A model generated the notes under the pieces. That model searched no databases. It saw nothing but the letters and a program-made list of their open reading frames with translations, and had not been told where the DNA came from. A DNA stretch of 36,207 nucleotides, taken from Desulfobacterales bacterium RIFOXYA12_FULL_46_15. Lineage in GTDB: Bacteria > Desulfobacterota > Desulfobacteria > Desulfobacterales > Desulfobacteraceae. Within the stretch, counting starts at the first letter, position 1. Every line of letters starts with the position of its first letter. This document shows positions 15,107 to 23,298 of the stretch, piece by piece. The stretch lies in the NCBI GenBank assembly GCA_001799395.1, contig MGTJ01000096.1, positions 1 to 36,207 on the forward strand. Direction: 5' to 3'. A program made the translations under genes and the position numbers.

Positions 15107-16192
15107 ATGATTTTGCCGGATCAGGATCAATATCAGGACAGGGGAAAATCTTTTTCAGGGCCTGAGGCCATAGGTCAGTCAGAAACATTTATTGAATTCC
15201 AGGAGCAGATATCAAAAGTGGCACCCATCGACCGGCCGGTTCTCATCATTGGAGAGAGAGGGACAGGAAAAGAGCTTGCTGCATCAAGAATTCATTTTTT
15301 ATCAAAGCGATGGTCAAAGCCCTTGGTGACTTTGAACTGTTCGGCTCTGACCCCCGGGCTTATCGGGTCTGAGTTATTCGGATATGAAAAAGGTGCCTTT
15401 ACCGGTGCCACCTCCCGGAAAGCCGGCCGGTTTGAGAAAGCCTCGGATGGTACACTTTTCCTGGATGAAATCGGGGCAATTCCCATGGAAGTCCAGGAAA
15501 AAATTTTGCGTGTGGTAGAGTATGGGAGTTTTGAGCGGGTGGGGTCTTCCGATTCCGTCGATGTGGATGTCAGGATTGTGGCCGCCACCAATGCCGATCT
15601 GGAACAAATGGCACAGTCCGGGAAGTTTAAACAGGATCTTCTGGACAGGCTTTCCTTTGAGGTGGTCTATGTGCCGCCGCTGCGTAACAGGAAAGAAGAT
15701 ATTATCATCCTGGCGCAATATTTTGCCGGAAGAATGGCTTATGAACTCGGATGGGACGACATCCCGAAAATCTCCGGAAGTGCAGTGAAGGCACTTGAAT
15801 CCTATTCCTGGCCGGGTAATATACGGGAATTGAAAAATGTAATTGAGCGGGCCGTATATAAATCTTCATCGCATAAAATTGAAGAAATCACCTTTAATCC
15901 GTTCACCTCTCCCTTCCGGGTATGCCTTGGAAACAGCGATAAAGGGATAATGAAAAAAAAGAGTGAGAATCAGGCAACGGATTCTCCTGAACTAGGGGAA
16001 GCGGATTTTATCGATCCTGTCAATCAGATTTTCAAAAAACCTTTCAAAGAGGCCATGAGGAGCCTTGAAAAGGTCATTTTATCCAGAACCCTTAAGGAAT
16101 GCCGCTATAATCAACGAACGGCAGCCAAAAAACTTGGATTATCCTATGATCAGCTCAGGGGGCTTGTGAAAAAGCATGGCAGCAAAATTTAA
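15107..16192 (+). CDS. pspF: PspF, sigma-54-dependent activator of the psp operon
   Basis: 361 residues from the ATG at 15107 (GGAG six bases upstream; a TTG four codons earlier is rejected). There is no N-terminal receiver or sensor domain, as usual for PspF. The AAA+ domain has Walker A GERGTGKE, the sigma-54-contact loop GAFTGAT, Walker B GTLFLDEIG and the R-finger region ending DRLSFEVVYVPPLRNRKEDI. The C-terminal Fis-type helix-turn-helix is NQRTAAKKLGLSYDQLRGLV. An additional 60-residue linker (about 270-330) is longer than in E. coli. It should activate pspABC when released from PspA. A perfect palindrome (16207-16222) follows the stop. Confidence 0.93.
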   Translation: MILPDQDQYQDRGKSFSGPEAIGQSETFIEFQEQISKVAPIDRPVLIIGERGTGKELAASRIHFLSKRWSKPLVTLNCSALTPGLIGSELFGYEKGAFTGATSRKAGRFEKASDGTLFLDEIGAIPMEVQEKILRVVEYGSFERVGSSDSVDVDVRIVAATNADLEQMAQSGKFKQDLLDRLSFEVVYVPPLRNRKEDIIILAQYFAGRMAYELGWDDIPKISGSAVKALESYSWPGNIRELKNVIERAVYKSSSHKIEEITFNPFTSPFRVCLGNSDKGIMKKKSENQATDSPELGEADFIDPVNQIFKKPFKEAMRSLEKVILSRTLKECRYNQRTAAKKLGLSYDQLRGLVKKHGSKI

Positions 16193-16206
16193 CTAAATTA
16201 GCTACG

Positions 16207-16222
16207 GTTCATTATAATGAAC
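16207..16222. promoter_or_regulatory. Perfect 16-bp palindrome
   Basis: GTTCATTATAATGAAC is a perfect dyad 14 bases after the pspF stop and upstream of the decayed ferredoxin genes. It has no loop and no T-tract, so an operator of a dimeric regulator is more likely than a terminator. The regulator is unknown. Confidence 0.4.
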
Positions 16223-16294
16223 AAATCCGGTGGTGGCTGGCCAATAAAGCCCATTGGAGTCAATGCTGTAAGGATGGTAAAGAATAATAATTAC

Positions 16295-16754
16295 ATGTCC
16301 ATTAATAATATATTGACCGGTCCTGGATGTATCATACCCGGCAATGTGTTCATGACGATGAACAAAATTGCCGGAATAATTCCAACCCTTGGAAAATGCA
16401 AAGATGATAAGAATGGAGGTCTTTTTCCCCATTGCCTGCAAGCAATGCGAGAACCCGCCCTGTCTTGCAACCTGTCCCAAAGAAGCGATCTACAGGGATG
16501 ACAACCTGAACCGGGTGCTGATCGACCGCAAAAAATGTGGGGGGTGCAGCATGTGCGTGTCTGCCTGCCCTTTTGGGGCAATGAAGCTGGATAAGCTTAA
16601 GGCTAAATCCTATAAATGCGATCTGTGCAGCGGTGAGCCTGAATGTGTAAAAGTCTGTAAGCCGGCTGCCATAGAATATAAAGATGTTGAAATGCTGAAG
16701 ATGCCCAATATGTTCCATGCAGCCCGGAATCTGTCACGGCTGATAAAATCTTAG
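16295..16754 (+). pseudogene. Four-cluster ferredoxin (AOR/HycB-like), 5' part broken by frameshifts
   Basis: The open part (16389-16754) carries three cysteine groups: CKQCENPPCLATCP, CGGCSMCVSACP and CDLCSGEPECVKVC. It ends like AOR-associated ferredoxins. Proteins of this family begin with MSIxNILTID and a first CxxCxxC group; here MSINNILT (from 16295) is in one frame, RQCVHDD...NSNPWKMQR in a second, and MIRMEVFFPI in a third. At least two frameshifts have therefore struck the 5' third. The first CxxC pair cannot be seen in any frame. A shortened three-group protein starting at the ATG 16404 or 16413 could still be made, but there is no clear ribosome site. It probably once passed electrons to a partner oxidoreductase. 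Confidence 0.65.
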
Positions 16755-16787
16755 GCTAAGTCAGGAGAAATCACAGGAGATACGGAT

Positions 16788-17177
16788 ATGTCCTTTTTTA
16801 AAGTAAATGAAAACTGCAATGGGTGCCTGGCCTGTGTACAGAACTACCCGGCAAGTGCCTTGAATTTTTATGATGAAGCAGACAACCGCAAGATTCTGCA
16901 TAATATGGCGCTTTGTGCAAGATGCGGGCACTGTTGGAGAATCTGTCCCCAGGATGCCATTGAATTTAAATATCTGATCACCGGCAGATTCGATCTGGTA
17001 AAAACTCTGGAGCTGCTTCACTGCAAAGTATGTGGTGTGCCTGTTTACACAACCGGCCTGGGCGATACAGTTTCAAAAAAGACCCGGAAGGATATTGAAG
17101 CCCTTTGTCCGGATCATAAGGGTTCTGAGCCTGTAAATGTATGGAAAAAGCTTACCTCCAAGAGAGTTTCAAAATAG
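16788..17177 (+). CDS. Small ferredoxin-like protein with zinc-ribbon-like tail
   Basis: 129 residues. The first cluster motif is CNGCLACVQNYP, where the expected fourth cysteine before proline is Tyr; the second, CARCGHCWRICP, is complete. The C-terminal half has CKVCG and a later LCPDHKG, which could bind zinc. A good ribosome site (GGAG) precedes the ATG, and the metV-like gene starts 10 bases after the stop with its own GGAG, so the two were co-transcribed. Small ferredoxins beside metV are plausible electron carriers to methylene-tetrahydrofolate reductase in anaerobes. With one ligand lost and the neighbours decayed, it may be decaying too, but the frame is intact. Confidence 0.7.
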   Translation: MSFFKVNENCNGCLACVQNYPASALNFYDEADNRKILHNMALCARCGHCWRICPQDAIEFKYLITGRFDLVKTLELLHCKVCGVPVYTTGLGDTVSKKTRKDIEALCPDHKGSEPVNVWKKLTSKRVSK

Positions 17178-17186
17178 GAGAGGATT

Positions 17187-17375
17187 ATGATAGTCGGCGA
17201 ACATAAGCCAATTGAAGAAATCATTGAATCGGTAAAAGAATATTCAAATGTGCTTGTGGTCGGATGCCAGACCTGTGTGGCAGTCAGCCTGACAGGAGGG
17301 GACAGGCCTGTTGTTTTCTATCTCCGCTTCAAGCGTTTTCATGCTTTTTTTATTTTTCCTTTAGTTTGCCGATAA
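17187..17375 (+). pseudogene. MetV-like (MTHFR C-terminal domain) gene, truncated
   Basis: The first 41 residues (MIVGEHKPIEEIIESVKEYS, then NVLVVGCQTCVAVSLTGGD) resemble the N-terminus of MetV-type zinc proteins that partner methylene-tetrahydrofolate reductase in the Wood-Ljungdahl pathway; the usual second cysteine in the CVxVCLAGG stretch is Ser here. After about 17308 the similarity ends abruptly and the frame runs into sequence complementary to the end of the convergent LysM gene. About 160 residues are missing, so this is a 5' fragment. The ribosome site (GGAG) is still good. Confidence 0.65.
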
Positions 17376-19425
17376 CCGGGTATTTGATTTTCTGTTTAAG
17401 CTGAAGTGAATTAAAATTGATGTCAGGGTTATATTTTTTTAACAGCCAGAACGGGACTTCGAGTTCATTTTCACAAAGACGCCAGATATTATCCCCGTTT
17501 TTAATTTCATAGGTTTCAACTCCGGTGATGGAAAAAGACCCGAAAAAGTCTTCTTCAATTTCTTTATGAAATTCAAAGCGCTGTTCTTCAAATTGCTGGG
17601 ATGTTGTTTTTTTCAGTGGAATTTTAATTGTCCGGTCAATGGGAATGGTATCTTTCACCTTGAATGCATTCAGCTTGCGGATTTCCTGGGATGAGACTTT
17701 CAGCCATCCGGCATAATGGCCCAGGGTTTCCTCTGCTTCAACCTTGATGACACCGATAGGGAGACCCCCTTTTTTTTCAATCTGAAGTATTTTGATATCG
17801 CTCATATCAATCCTGGGATTGATGGCGACCACATCTGTCAAAGGTTCGGCAATGGAATCAAAAATCGGATCGGCCGGTGGTTCATACCCAGGGGTTGCAG
17901 CAGCTCCAATCATGGGGTCAAGTCCGGTAGCCGGTTTGATCAGATCAGGCGCGGGTAATCCTTTTGATTCCTGTTCCGGATTTGATAAGACCACAGGCTC
18001 GGAAGACGGGACCGGTATTTTTGTTTTATCCGGTTCTTTTTTTGCTGTAATAATTTCATCCCTGACCGGGATTCTTAAATTCTGTCCGATAAAGAGAGCG
18101 GCCTTGCGGCTCAAATCGTTTGACCTTATCAGGTCATTCAGCTTGATGGAATAGAGCCTTGCAATGGAACTGGCCGTATCTCCCTTCCGGACCTTGTGGA
18201 ATCTGCTGGGTTTCTGGCCGGATTTATAAAGGCCGGCCATCCGGTTGTCTATTTCATGGATGGAAAAAATTTTCGGAAGTTTGAGATTGAATCCTTTGGG
18301 TATGTATTTCTTCTCCGTGAAAACAGGGGGTCTTAGGGATGGGTTAAGGGTCTGGATGTCTTCAATGCTGAGGTTGAATTTATCCATCAGGTCTTTTACT
18401 GTCAGAAACCCCTTTGTTTTGACTGTCTGAAAAGCGGCAGGGTTTTGAAACCTGAGATTTCCGAAATGTTTTTCATGGTTTTTTGCAACAATCCGGGCTG
18501 CCAGAAATTCAGAATAAAAATTTCTTGAAGCAAATTTAAACGAGGGACCCTGGTATGTTTTAAAAATGTTTTCATAATTTCCAGCCGCATTTTTGGCCCT
18601 CAGCATACCTGTTAGCCCATGGTTATAAGCAGTAATGGCAAGGGGCCATTCTCCCAGTACCTGATAGTTTTTTTTCAGGAGCCGCGCGGCCGCATCTGTT
18701 GAAATATAGGGGTCGCGTCTTTCATCCACTACATAATCGATATTCATATATATTTTTCCGGTTTCATGGGTGAACTGCCAGATGCCGGCAGCGCCCAGCT
18801 TAGAATAGGCTTTGAAATTATAGGAAGATTCAACACAGGGAAGATAGACAAGATCTGCCGGCAGTCCATGGGATTTAAAAATTCTTTTGAATTCATCCAG
18901 AACGGCTCCGGCTCGAATGAGTCCTTCCTTGAATTCTTTGCTGAGCCCGGTCTGGCACCGGATGTTTGAAGCGGCAAGTTCAAAATGCGCAGGTGTTGCA
19001 TGCTGTCCGAACAAGGAAGCCACCCTGGTTTCTTCGTCTGAAGAGGGGGGGGGCTCTTTTGAAAGTTTTAGCAGAATTTCTCTATATTTTTGAATAGCCG
19101 CTGTTTTGATTTTCTGGTTGCAGGAGTTAGCAGACACGGTTTCCGATGAGCCCAACTGGACGACTTCATAGATGATGGAAGGATTATTGATATCATGGAT
19201 AACCCCATGGGATTTGGAATATTTGGTAAAAATGGAGATCCAGAAATCCACATTGGGTTTAATGGCCGGATAAAGAGGAAATTCATTGTCGCTTGTTTCA
19301 GTGATGGCTGCCTGGGCCGGTGAATGCTGAAAAAAACAAACACCGAAAACCATTAAAAAAATGATTAAAATGGTTTTTATAAAACGTTTTTTGGCGTTTA
19401 TTTCACACCAACAAGAGTCCGTCAT
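17350..19425 (-). CDS. MltD-like membrane-bound/periplasmic lytic transglycosylase with LysM domains
   Basis: 691 residues. A signal peptide or anchor lies at about 12-40 (FIKTILIIFLMVFGVCFF, with cleavage possible after AQA). The SLT domain follows, with the catalytic glutamate in PCVESSYNFKAYS, then GAAGIWQF and the AITAYNHG motif. A LysM-like segment comes next (VKDLMDKFNLSIEDIQTLNP), then a clear LysM (VRKGDTASSIARLYSIKLND), a Pro-rich linker of about 90 residues, and two more divergent LysM repeats, the last YEIKNGDNIWRLCENELEVP. It cleaves peptidoglycan glycan strands with 1,6-anhydro product formation and binds them through LysM. GGGAG precedes the start. It is long for MltD (about 450) because of the linker and extra repeats. 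Confidence 0.9.
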   Translation of the reverse strand: MTDSCWCEINAKKRFIKTILIIFLMVFGVCFFQHSPAQAAITETSDNEFPLYPAIKPNVDFWISIFTKYSKSHGVIHDINNPSIIYEVVQLGSSETVSANSCNQKIKTAAIQKYREILLKLSKEPPPSSDEETRVASLFGQHATPAHFELAASNIRCQTGLSKEFKEGLIRAGAVLDEFKRIFKSHGLPADLVYLPCVESSYNFKAYSKLGAAGIWQFTHETGKIYMNIDYVVDERRDPYISTDAAARLLKKNYQVLGEWPLAITAYNHGLTGMLRAKNAAGNYENIFKTYQGPSFKFASRNFYSEFLAARIVAKNHEKHFGNLRFQNPAAFQTVKTKGFLTVKDLMDKFNLSIEDIQTLNPSLRPPVFTEKKYIPKGFNLKLPKIFSIHEIDNRMAGLYKSGQKPSRFHKVRKGDTASSIARLYSIKLNDLIRSNDLSRKAALFIGQNLRIPVRDEIITAKKEPDKTKIPVPSSEPVVLSNPEQESKGLPAPDLIKPATGLDPMIGAAATPGYEPPADPIFDSIAEPLTDVVAINPRIDMSDIKILQIEKKGGLPIGVIKVEAEETLGHYAGWLKVSSQEIRKLNAFKVKDTIPIDRTIKIPLKKTTSQQFEEQRFEFHKEIEEDFFGSFSITGVETYEIKNGDNIWRLCENELEVPFWLLKKYNPDINFNSLQLKQKIKYPVIGKLKEK

Positions 19426-19519
19426 AACATCTCCCTGTTCAGATGGTTGCCGAGCATGAATTTGTGAAAAGGAACGCTAACACAATCCTCAGGGTTTTGA
19501 AAGTACGGGCATTAAATAT

Positions 19520-20701
19520 TTAAAGGGCCAAAATGGTATCTGCGAGTTTGCCTATGGCTGTTTGAATGGTTTTTTCATCAGCCATGGTGTAATTCAGACG
19601 CATAGTTTCGATTCCTTCGGTTTCATCCGTGAAAAAGAATTTCCCTGGTACAAAGGCAACCCCGTTTTCAATGGCCTTATGATATAACCGGATCATATCA
19701 AATCCTTCAGGGCCTTTTACCCATAAAAACATACCGCCGTCTGAGGGAGAACAGACAAACTCTTTGGGCAGGTGTTCATTTATGGCAGACATCATGGCTG
19801 CTTGTTTGGGTTTGTAAAGGCTGATGATTTTGGGCAGATGGGTTGAAAGATAATTACCTTCCAGATATTCTGCAGCCAGGGCCTGGTTAAAAGTGCTGGT
19901 ATGAAGATCTATCCCCTGTTTTACCAGGACCAGCCATTTTCTCAAAAATTCCGGGGCCGCATAAAATCCGATTCTCAATCCTGGCGCAAAAATTTTGGAG
20001 AGGGTGCTGACATAGATGACATGATCCTCTGCCATGGTTTTGATCGCAGGCAGATTTTCCCCTTTATACCGGAGGGCGCTGTAGGGATCATCTTCCACCA
20101 GAAGGGCATTGTATTTTTTAATGATGTCCGCAATCTTTATCCGCCGATCCAGGGTAATGGTTCTGCCGGTTGGATTCTGAAAGGTCGGCACCAGGTAAAT
20201 AAATTTAATTTTATGGGTTTTCAGGGTTGCTTCAAGGGATTCCGGTATAAGGCCGTCATCATCCATGTCCATGCGGACATAGGTGGGTTCATAGGGATTG
20301 AAGGCGGAAAGGGCTCCCAGATAAGTAGGGGCCTCCAGGGCGATTTTGTCCCCTTTGGAGATGAGAAGCTTGGCTATGGCATCCAGGACCCCCTGAGATC
20401 CGGAGGTGATATTGACAGCGTCGGGAGGGGTTTTTATCCCACGGGATTCAAGCAGAACAGACACCTGTTCTCTTAAAGGGAGAAAGCCTTCGGTAAGATC
20501 ATATTGAAATGCACCGGATGAATATTTGGTTAAGACTTTGTCAGTCAGTTCTCTGAAAATTTCCATGGGAAAGCTTTCAGGAGACGGAATGCCGCCTGCA
20601 AGGGAAACCACGCCGGGTCTGGCTACAACTTTTAAAATTTCCCTGATGGCATTGGCTTTCATCAATTCTGTCCTGTCTGCAAGAAGGGCTTGATAATCCA
20701 T
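19520..20701 (-). CDS. PLP-dependent class I/II aminotransferase (2-aminoadipate/aromatic type)
   Basis: 393 residues from the ATG at 20701 (AGGAG upstream; the reading to 20803 is an over-extension). It is a fold-type I aminotransferase: GVVSLAGGIPSPESFP at the N-terminus, NITSGSQGVLDAIAKLL, the VPTFQNPTGRT loop, EDDPYSALRY, the PLP lysine in STLSKIFAPGLRIGF and the substrate-carboxylate arginine near MRLNYT. It most resembles the LysN/AroJ-like group that has 2-aminoadipate, aromatic or branched-chain amino acids as substrates; the exact substrate cannot be read from sequence. It lacks the winged-helix part of MocR regulators. The selenoprotein gene lies 162 bases upstream in the same direction. 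Confidence 0.88.
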   Translation of the reverse strand: MDYQALLADRTELMKANAIREILKVVARPGVVSLAGGIPSPESFPMEIFRELTDKVLTKYSSGAFQYDLTEGFLPLREQVSVLLESRGIKTPPDAVNITSGSQGVLDAIAKLLISKGDKIALEAPTYLGALSAFNPYEPTYVRMDMDDDGLIPESLEATLKTHKIKFIYLVPTFQNPTGRTITLDRRIKIADIIKKYNALLVEDDPYSALRYKGENLPAIKTMAEDHVIYVSTLSKIFAPGLRIGFYAAPEFLRKWLVLVKQGIDLHTSTFNQALAAEYLEGNYLSTHLPKIISLYKPKQAAMMSAINEHLPKEFVCSPSDGGMFLWVKGPEGFDMIRLYHKAIENGVAFVPGKFFFTDETEGIETMRLNYTMADEKTIQTAIGKLADTILAL

Positions 20702-20863
20702 ACTATTTCTCCTGAAAGGCGGAGATCTTAAATTAGGATCTCCGGCCGGATCAAAGGGGTTCATCCTTAATAATTTTAAACGATCATGACCACAAATTAG
20801 CATACTGGAACGGAATTAACAGATACAGATTTATGAAAAAACCGCCATAACACATTGCCTGTA

Positions 20864-21046
20864 TTAGAGCCGGTCGATGGGAATATTGGCGAGCTGTTCC
20901 TCAAGATAATCATCCATAAGGTCTTTATATTTGTCTTCGGGGTATTTTTTTGCGCAGGACCTGCAGCAGAAATAAATTTTTGTTCAGGTTCTTTTAATAT
21001 AGAGCTTCCCGCCGCAGGAGAGGCATTTTTCTTTTATATCATGCAA
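20864..21046 (-). CDS. Dual-CXXC small selenoprotein (UGA = Sec at codon 21)
   Basis: A frame with a single internal TGA (20984-20986) runs from 21046 to a TAA at 20864-20866 and gives 60 residues. It reads HDIKEKCLSCGGKLYIKRT, then UGA, TKIYFCCRSCAKKYPEDKY, KDLMDDYLEEQLANIPIDRL. Two CxxC pairs (residues 8/11 and 28/31) flank the UGA, and the tail IPIDRL resembles that of a small Desulfobacterota family that occurs in Cys and Sec versions. A GGTC-apex hairpin begins 15 bases after the UGA, as in bacterial SECIS elements. The start is TTG, with AGGA 8 bases upstream; no in-frame ATG exists between the upstream stop and the first CxxC. It is probably a redox or metal-binding protein; its function is unknown. 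It is co-directional with the downstream aminotransferase gene. Confidence 0.8.
20951..20968 (-). promoter_or_regulatory. Candidate bacterial SECIS element
   Basis: On the minus strand TGCTGCAGGTCCTGCGCA folds as TGC-(T)-GCAG/CTGC-GCA, a 7-bp stem with a single bulged T and a GTC loop closed by a G-C pair, displaying GGUC at the tip. The loop begins 22 bases after the UGA. The E. coli fdhF SECIS has a similar GGUC apex about 18 bases after its UGA. SelB bound here would direct selenocysteine insertion. Confidence 0.7.
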
Positions 21047-21150
21047 AAGGTTTATCCTTTATCTTTTAATGTCTTGAAGCTAAAATAAGGCCAAACCGGA
21101 TAAAAGTCAAAAATTATAAAAATCAGGCATAAAAGGAGTATTCATCATCC

Positions 21151-21633
21151 ATGGAAAAGAATGAGGACAGATACAGGCGCAATTATCCCATTTCCTGGGA
21201 GCAGCTTCACAGGGATTCGAAAGCCCTTTCATGGCGGCTCCATGATATGAACCAGGTCTGGAGAGGCATTGTCGCCGTCACGCGGGGAGGACTTGTTCCG
21301 GCAGCGGTCATTGCCCGGGAACTTGGTATCCACCATATTGATACGGTCTGTATTACCAGCTACAACTGGCAGAATCAGGGTGAAACAAAAATTTTAAAGG
21401 CGGTTGAAGGGTCGGGCAGGGATCTGTTGATTATTGATGATCTGGTGGATACAGGGTCCACTGCAAAAATTGTGAGGAAAATCTTACCCGAGGCATATTT
21501 TGCAACCGTTTATGCCAAACCTGCGGGAAAACCCCTGGTGGATGCCTATGTGACGGAGGTGAGCCAGGACACCTGGATTCTTTTCCCCTGGGATTCGGAA
21601 TCCCAATTTGTGGAACCTATTGCCGGGAAATAA
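21151..21633 (+). CDS. gpt: Xanthine(-guanine) phosphoribosyltransferase
   Basis: 160 residues, almost the size of E. coli Gpt (152) and similar throughout: GIVAVTRGGLVPAAVIAREL, then IDTVCITSYNWQNQGE, the PRPP motif LLIIDDLVDTGSTA, and PAGKPLVDAYVTEVSQDTWI. It makes XMP/GMP from xanthine or guanine and PRPP, a salvage reaction in the cytoplasm. AAGGAG lies 12 bases before the ATG, a somewhat long spacing. It is divergent from the selenoprotein gene and convergent with argG, with a hairpin between the two. Confidence 0.93.
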   Translation: MEKNEDRYRRNYPISWEQLHRDSKALSWRLHDMNQVWRGIVAVTRGGLVPAAVIARELGIHHIDTVCITSYNWQNQGETKILKAVEGSGRDLLIIDDLVDTGSTAKIVRKILPEAYFATVYAKPAGKPLVDAYVTEVSQDTWILFPWDSESQFVEPIAGK

Positions 21634-21641
21634 AAACAGGC

Positions 21642-21676
21642 CCTGCCCGAAAAACCGGATTGCTTTTCCAGGCAGG
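21642..21676 (-). terminator. Hairpin between convergent gpt and argG
   Basis: CCTGCC (21642-21647) pairs with GGCAGG (21671-21676), and just inside GAAAA pairs with TTTTC, giving an 11-bp stem with a small internal loop. On the minus strand it is followed within a few bases by TTTTTATTT, so it should end the argG transcript; on the plus strand the T-run is about 15 bases away, so termination of gpt is less certain. Confidence 0.6.
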
Positions 21677-21687
21677 ACAGAAGGGAA

Positions 21688-22917
21688 CTATTTTTTCTTA
21701 TCCATAATGTTTTTATGGGCCATGAGGCGGATGGCGTTGATCTTGATAAAACCTTCCGCATCTTCCTGATTATAGCCGCCGGCAATATCCATGGAGGACA
21801 TATCCTGATTATAAAGTGAAGACGGGCTGGTTCTGGCAATGGGGTAAGCCGTGCCTTTGAACAGTTTCAGGGTTACTTCTCCGTCAATGACTTCCTGGCT
21901 CTTGTTGATGGCCACCATGAGAAACTCCATTTCAGGGCTGAACCAGAATCCGTAATATACCAGCTCTGCGAATTTGGCAGACAGCATGTCCCGGAGCCGC
22001 ATGACTTCCCGGTCCATGGCAATGCCTTCAATATCTTTATGGGCGACATGGAGGATGGTTCCGCCGGGAGTTTCATAGACTCCCCTTGATTTAATCCCCA
22101 CAAACCGGTTTTCAACCATATCCAGCCGGCCGATCCCGTTTTCCCGGCCCATCTGGTTGAGGTATTCAAACAGCGCCAGGGGATCGGTCTTGATTGTGTT
22201 GTCATTCAGATTGGTCACTTTAACCGGGATACCGTCCTTGAATTCGAGTTTGATCTTTGTCGGGGTATCCGGTGCTTTTTCCGGGGCAACGGTATGCGAA
22301 TAAATGCTTTCTTCACATTCATGGCCCGGATCTTCAAGGATTCCGGCTTCATGGGAGATATGCAGAAGATTGTCGTCTTCACTATAGGGTTTGGACGCCG
22401 ACTGTTTGGTCGGGATGCCGTGTTTTTCCGCATAGGCCAGAAGATCGGTCCTGCCTTTGAAAGTATTTAAAAATGCCGTATTCTTCCAGGGAGCAATGAC
22501 TTTGATTTTCGGGTTCAGGGCATAATAGGACAATTCAAACCGGACCTGGTCGTTTCCTTTTCCTGTTGCGCCATGGGCCACAAACTCGGCCCCCACTTCC
22601 TTTGCAATTTCGATCTGTTTTTTGGCAATCAGGGGTCTAGCAACCGCGGTTCCGAGAAGATAGCGGCCTTCATAGATGGTATTGGCCTTAAACACAGGAA
22701 AGATATAATCCGTGACAAATTCTTTTTTCATGTCCACGATGAACACTTTTTTTGCGCCGATTTTCAATGCTTTTTGTTCGGCAGCCGCAAAATCTTCTTT
22801 CTGTCCGATATCGGCCATATAGGCATATACGTCATACCCTTGTTCCAAGAGCCATTTCAGTATGACCGAGGTATCAAGTCCGCCTGAATAGGCCAGAACA
22901 ACTTTTCCTTTTAACAT
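21688..22917 (-). CDS. argG: Argininosuccinate synthase
   Basis: 409 residues, the full family length. The ATP-pyrophosphatase P-loop is at the N-terminus ([18 protein letters not shown]). Further family motifs are [23 protein letters not shown], the [18 protein letters not shown] block, and [19 protein letters not shown] with YETPGGTIL. It joins citrulline and aspartate to argininosuccinate with ATP, the penultimate step of arginine synthesis. GGAG precedes the ATG. No other arg genes are in the window. Confidence 0.96.
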   Translation of the reverse strand: MLKGKVVLAYSGGLDTSVILKWLLEQGYDVYAYMADIGQKEDFAAAEQKALKIGAKKVFIVDMKKEFVTDYIFPVFKANTIYEGRYLLGTAVARPLIAKKQIEIAKEVGAEFVAHGATGKGNDQVRFELSYYALNPKIKVIAPWKNTAFLNTFKGRTDLLAYAEKHGIPTKQSASKPYSEDDNLLHISHEAGILEDPGHECEESIYSHTVAPEKAPDTPTKIKLEFKDGIPVKVTNLNDNTIKTDPLALFEYLNQMGRENGIGRLDMVENRFVGIKSRGVYETPGGTILHVAHKDIEGIAMDREVMRLRDMLSAKFAELVYYGFWFSPEMEFLMVAINKSQEVIDGEVTLKLFKGTAYPIARTSPSSLYNQDMSSMDIAGGYNQEDAEGFIKINAIRLMAHKNIMDKKK

Positions 22918-23012
22918 GGGGTCTCCTTTATTTTTTTAAATTCCAATCAGGGTCAAATAGTATGGCCTATTAATGAAGAAAAATACTCAATTAGTCAAGG
23001 GGATGGGGTTTT

Positions 23013-23225
23013 TTATGGGACTCTGGAAGAGGAAGCAGGACCATCACTTAAAGCGCCGCCGGGGCAAAGACTCACGCATTCGGGTTGTCCGCTGCACAGG
23101 TCACATTTGTACGGAAGGGTTTTCCTTTCGGATTGGAAAATCGATTCATGGGGGCAGGCCGAAACACATGATCCGTACCCGGTACAAAATTCGGAAGTCC
23201 ATTCTATAAAATATTGGGAAGACAA
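23013..23225 (-). pseudogene. Ferredoxin C-terminal fragment with lost cluster cysteine
   Basis: The 70-residue reading contains FCTGYGSCVSACPHESI and KCDLCSGQPECVSLCPGGAL, which correspond to the last two cysteine groups of the four-cluster ferredoxin family also seen at 16295-16754. The second cysteine of the first group is Tyr (TAC for TGC). The N-terminal half is absent. An AGGAGG lies six bases before a TTG that starts this reading, so a short product could be made, but a damaged and truncated protein is unlikely to hold its normal clusters. Confidence 0.6.
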
Positions 23226-23298
23226 AAAAACCTCCTGAATGGAGTGTTTGAGGGTTAAAATAGTAAGAACCGGACCGCCGGATAATTATCCATCCCGC

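Noticed and set aside
16217-16501. 94-residue plus-strand reading after pspF
   Set aside because: It is composed of the frameshifted ferredoxin 5' end and unrelated sequence; no coherent protein.
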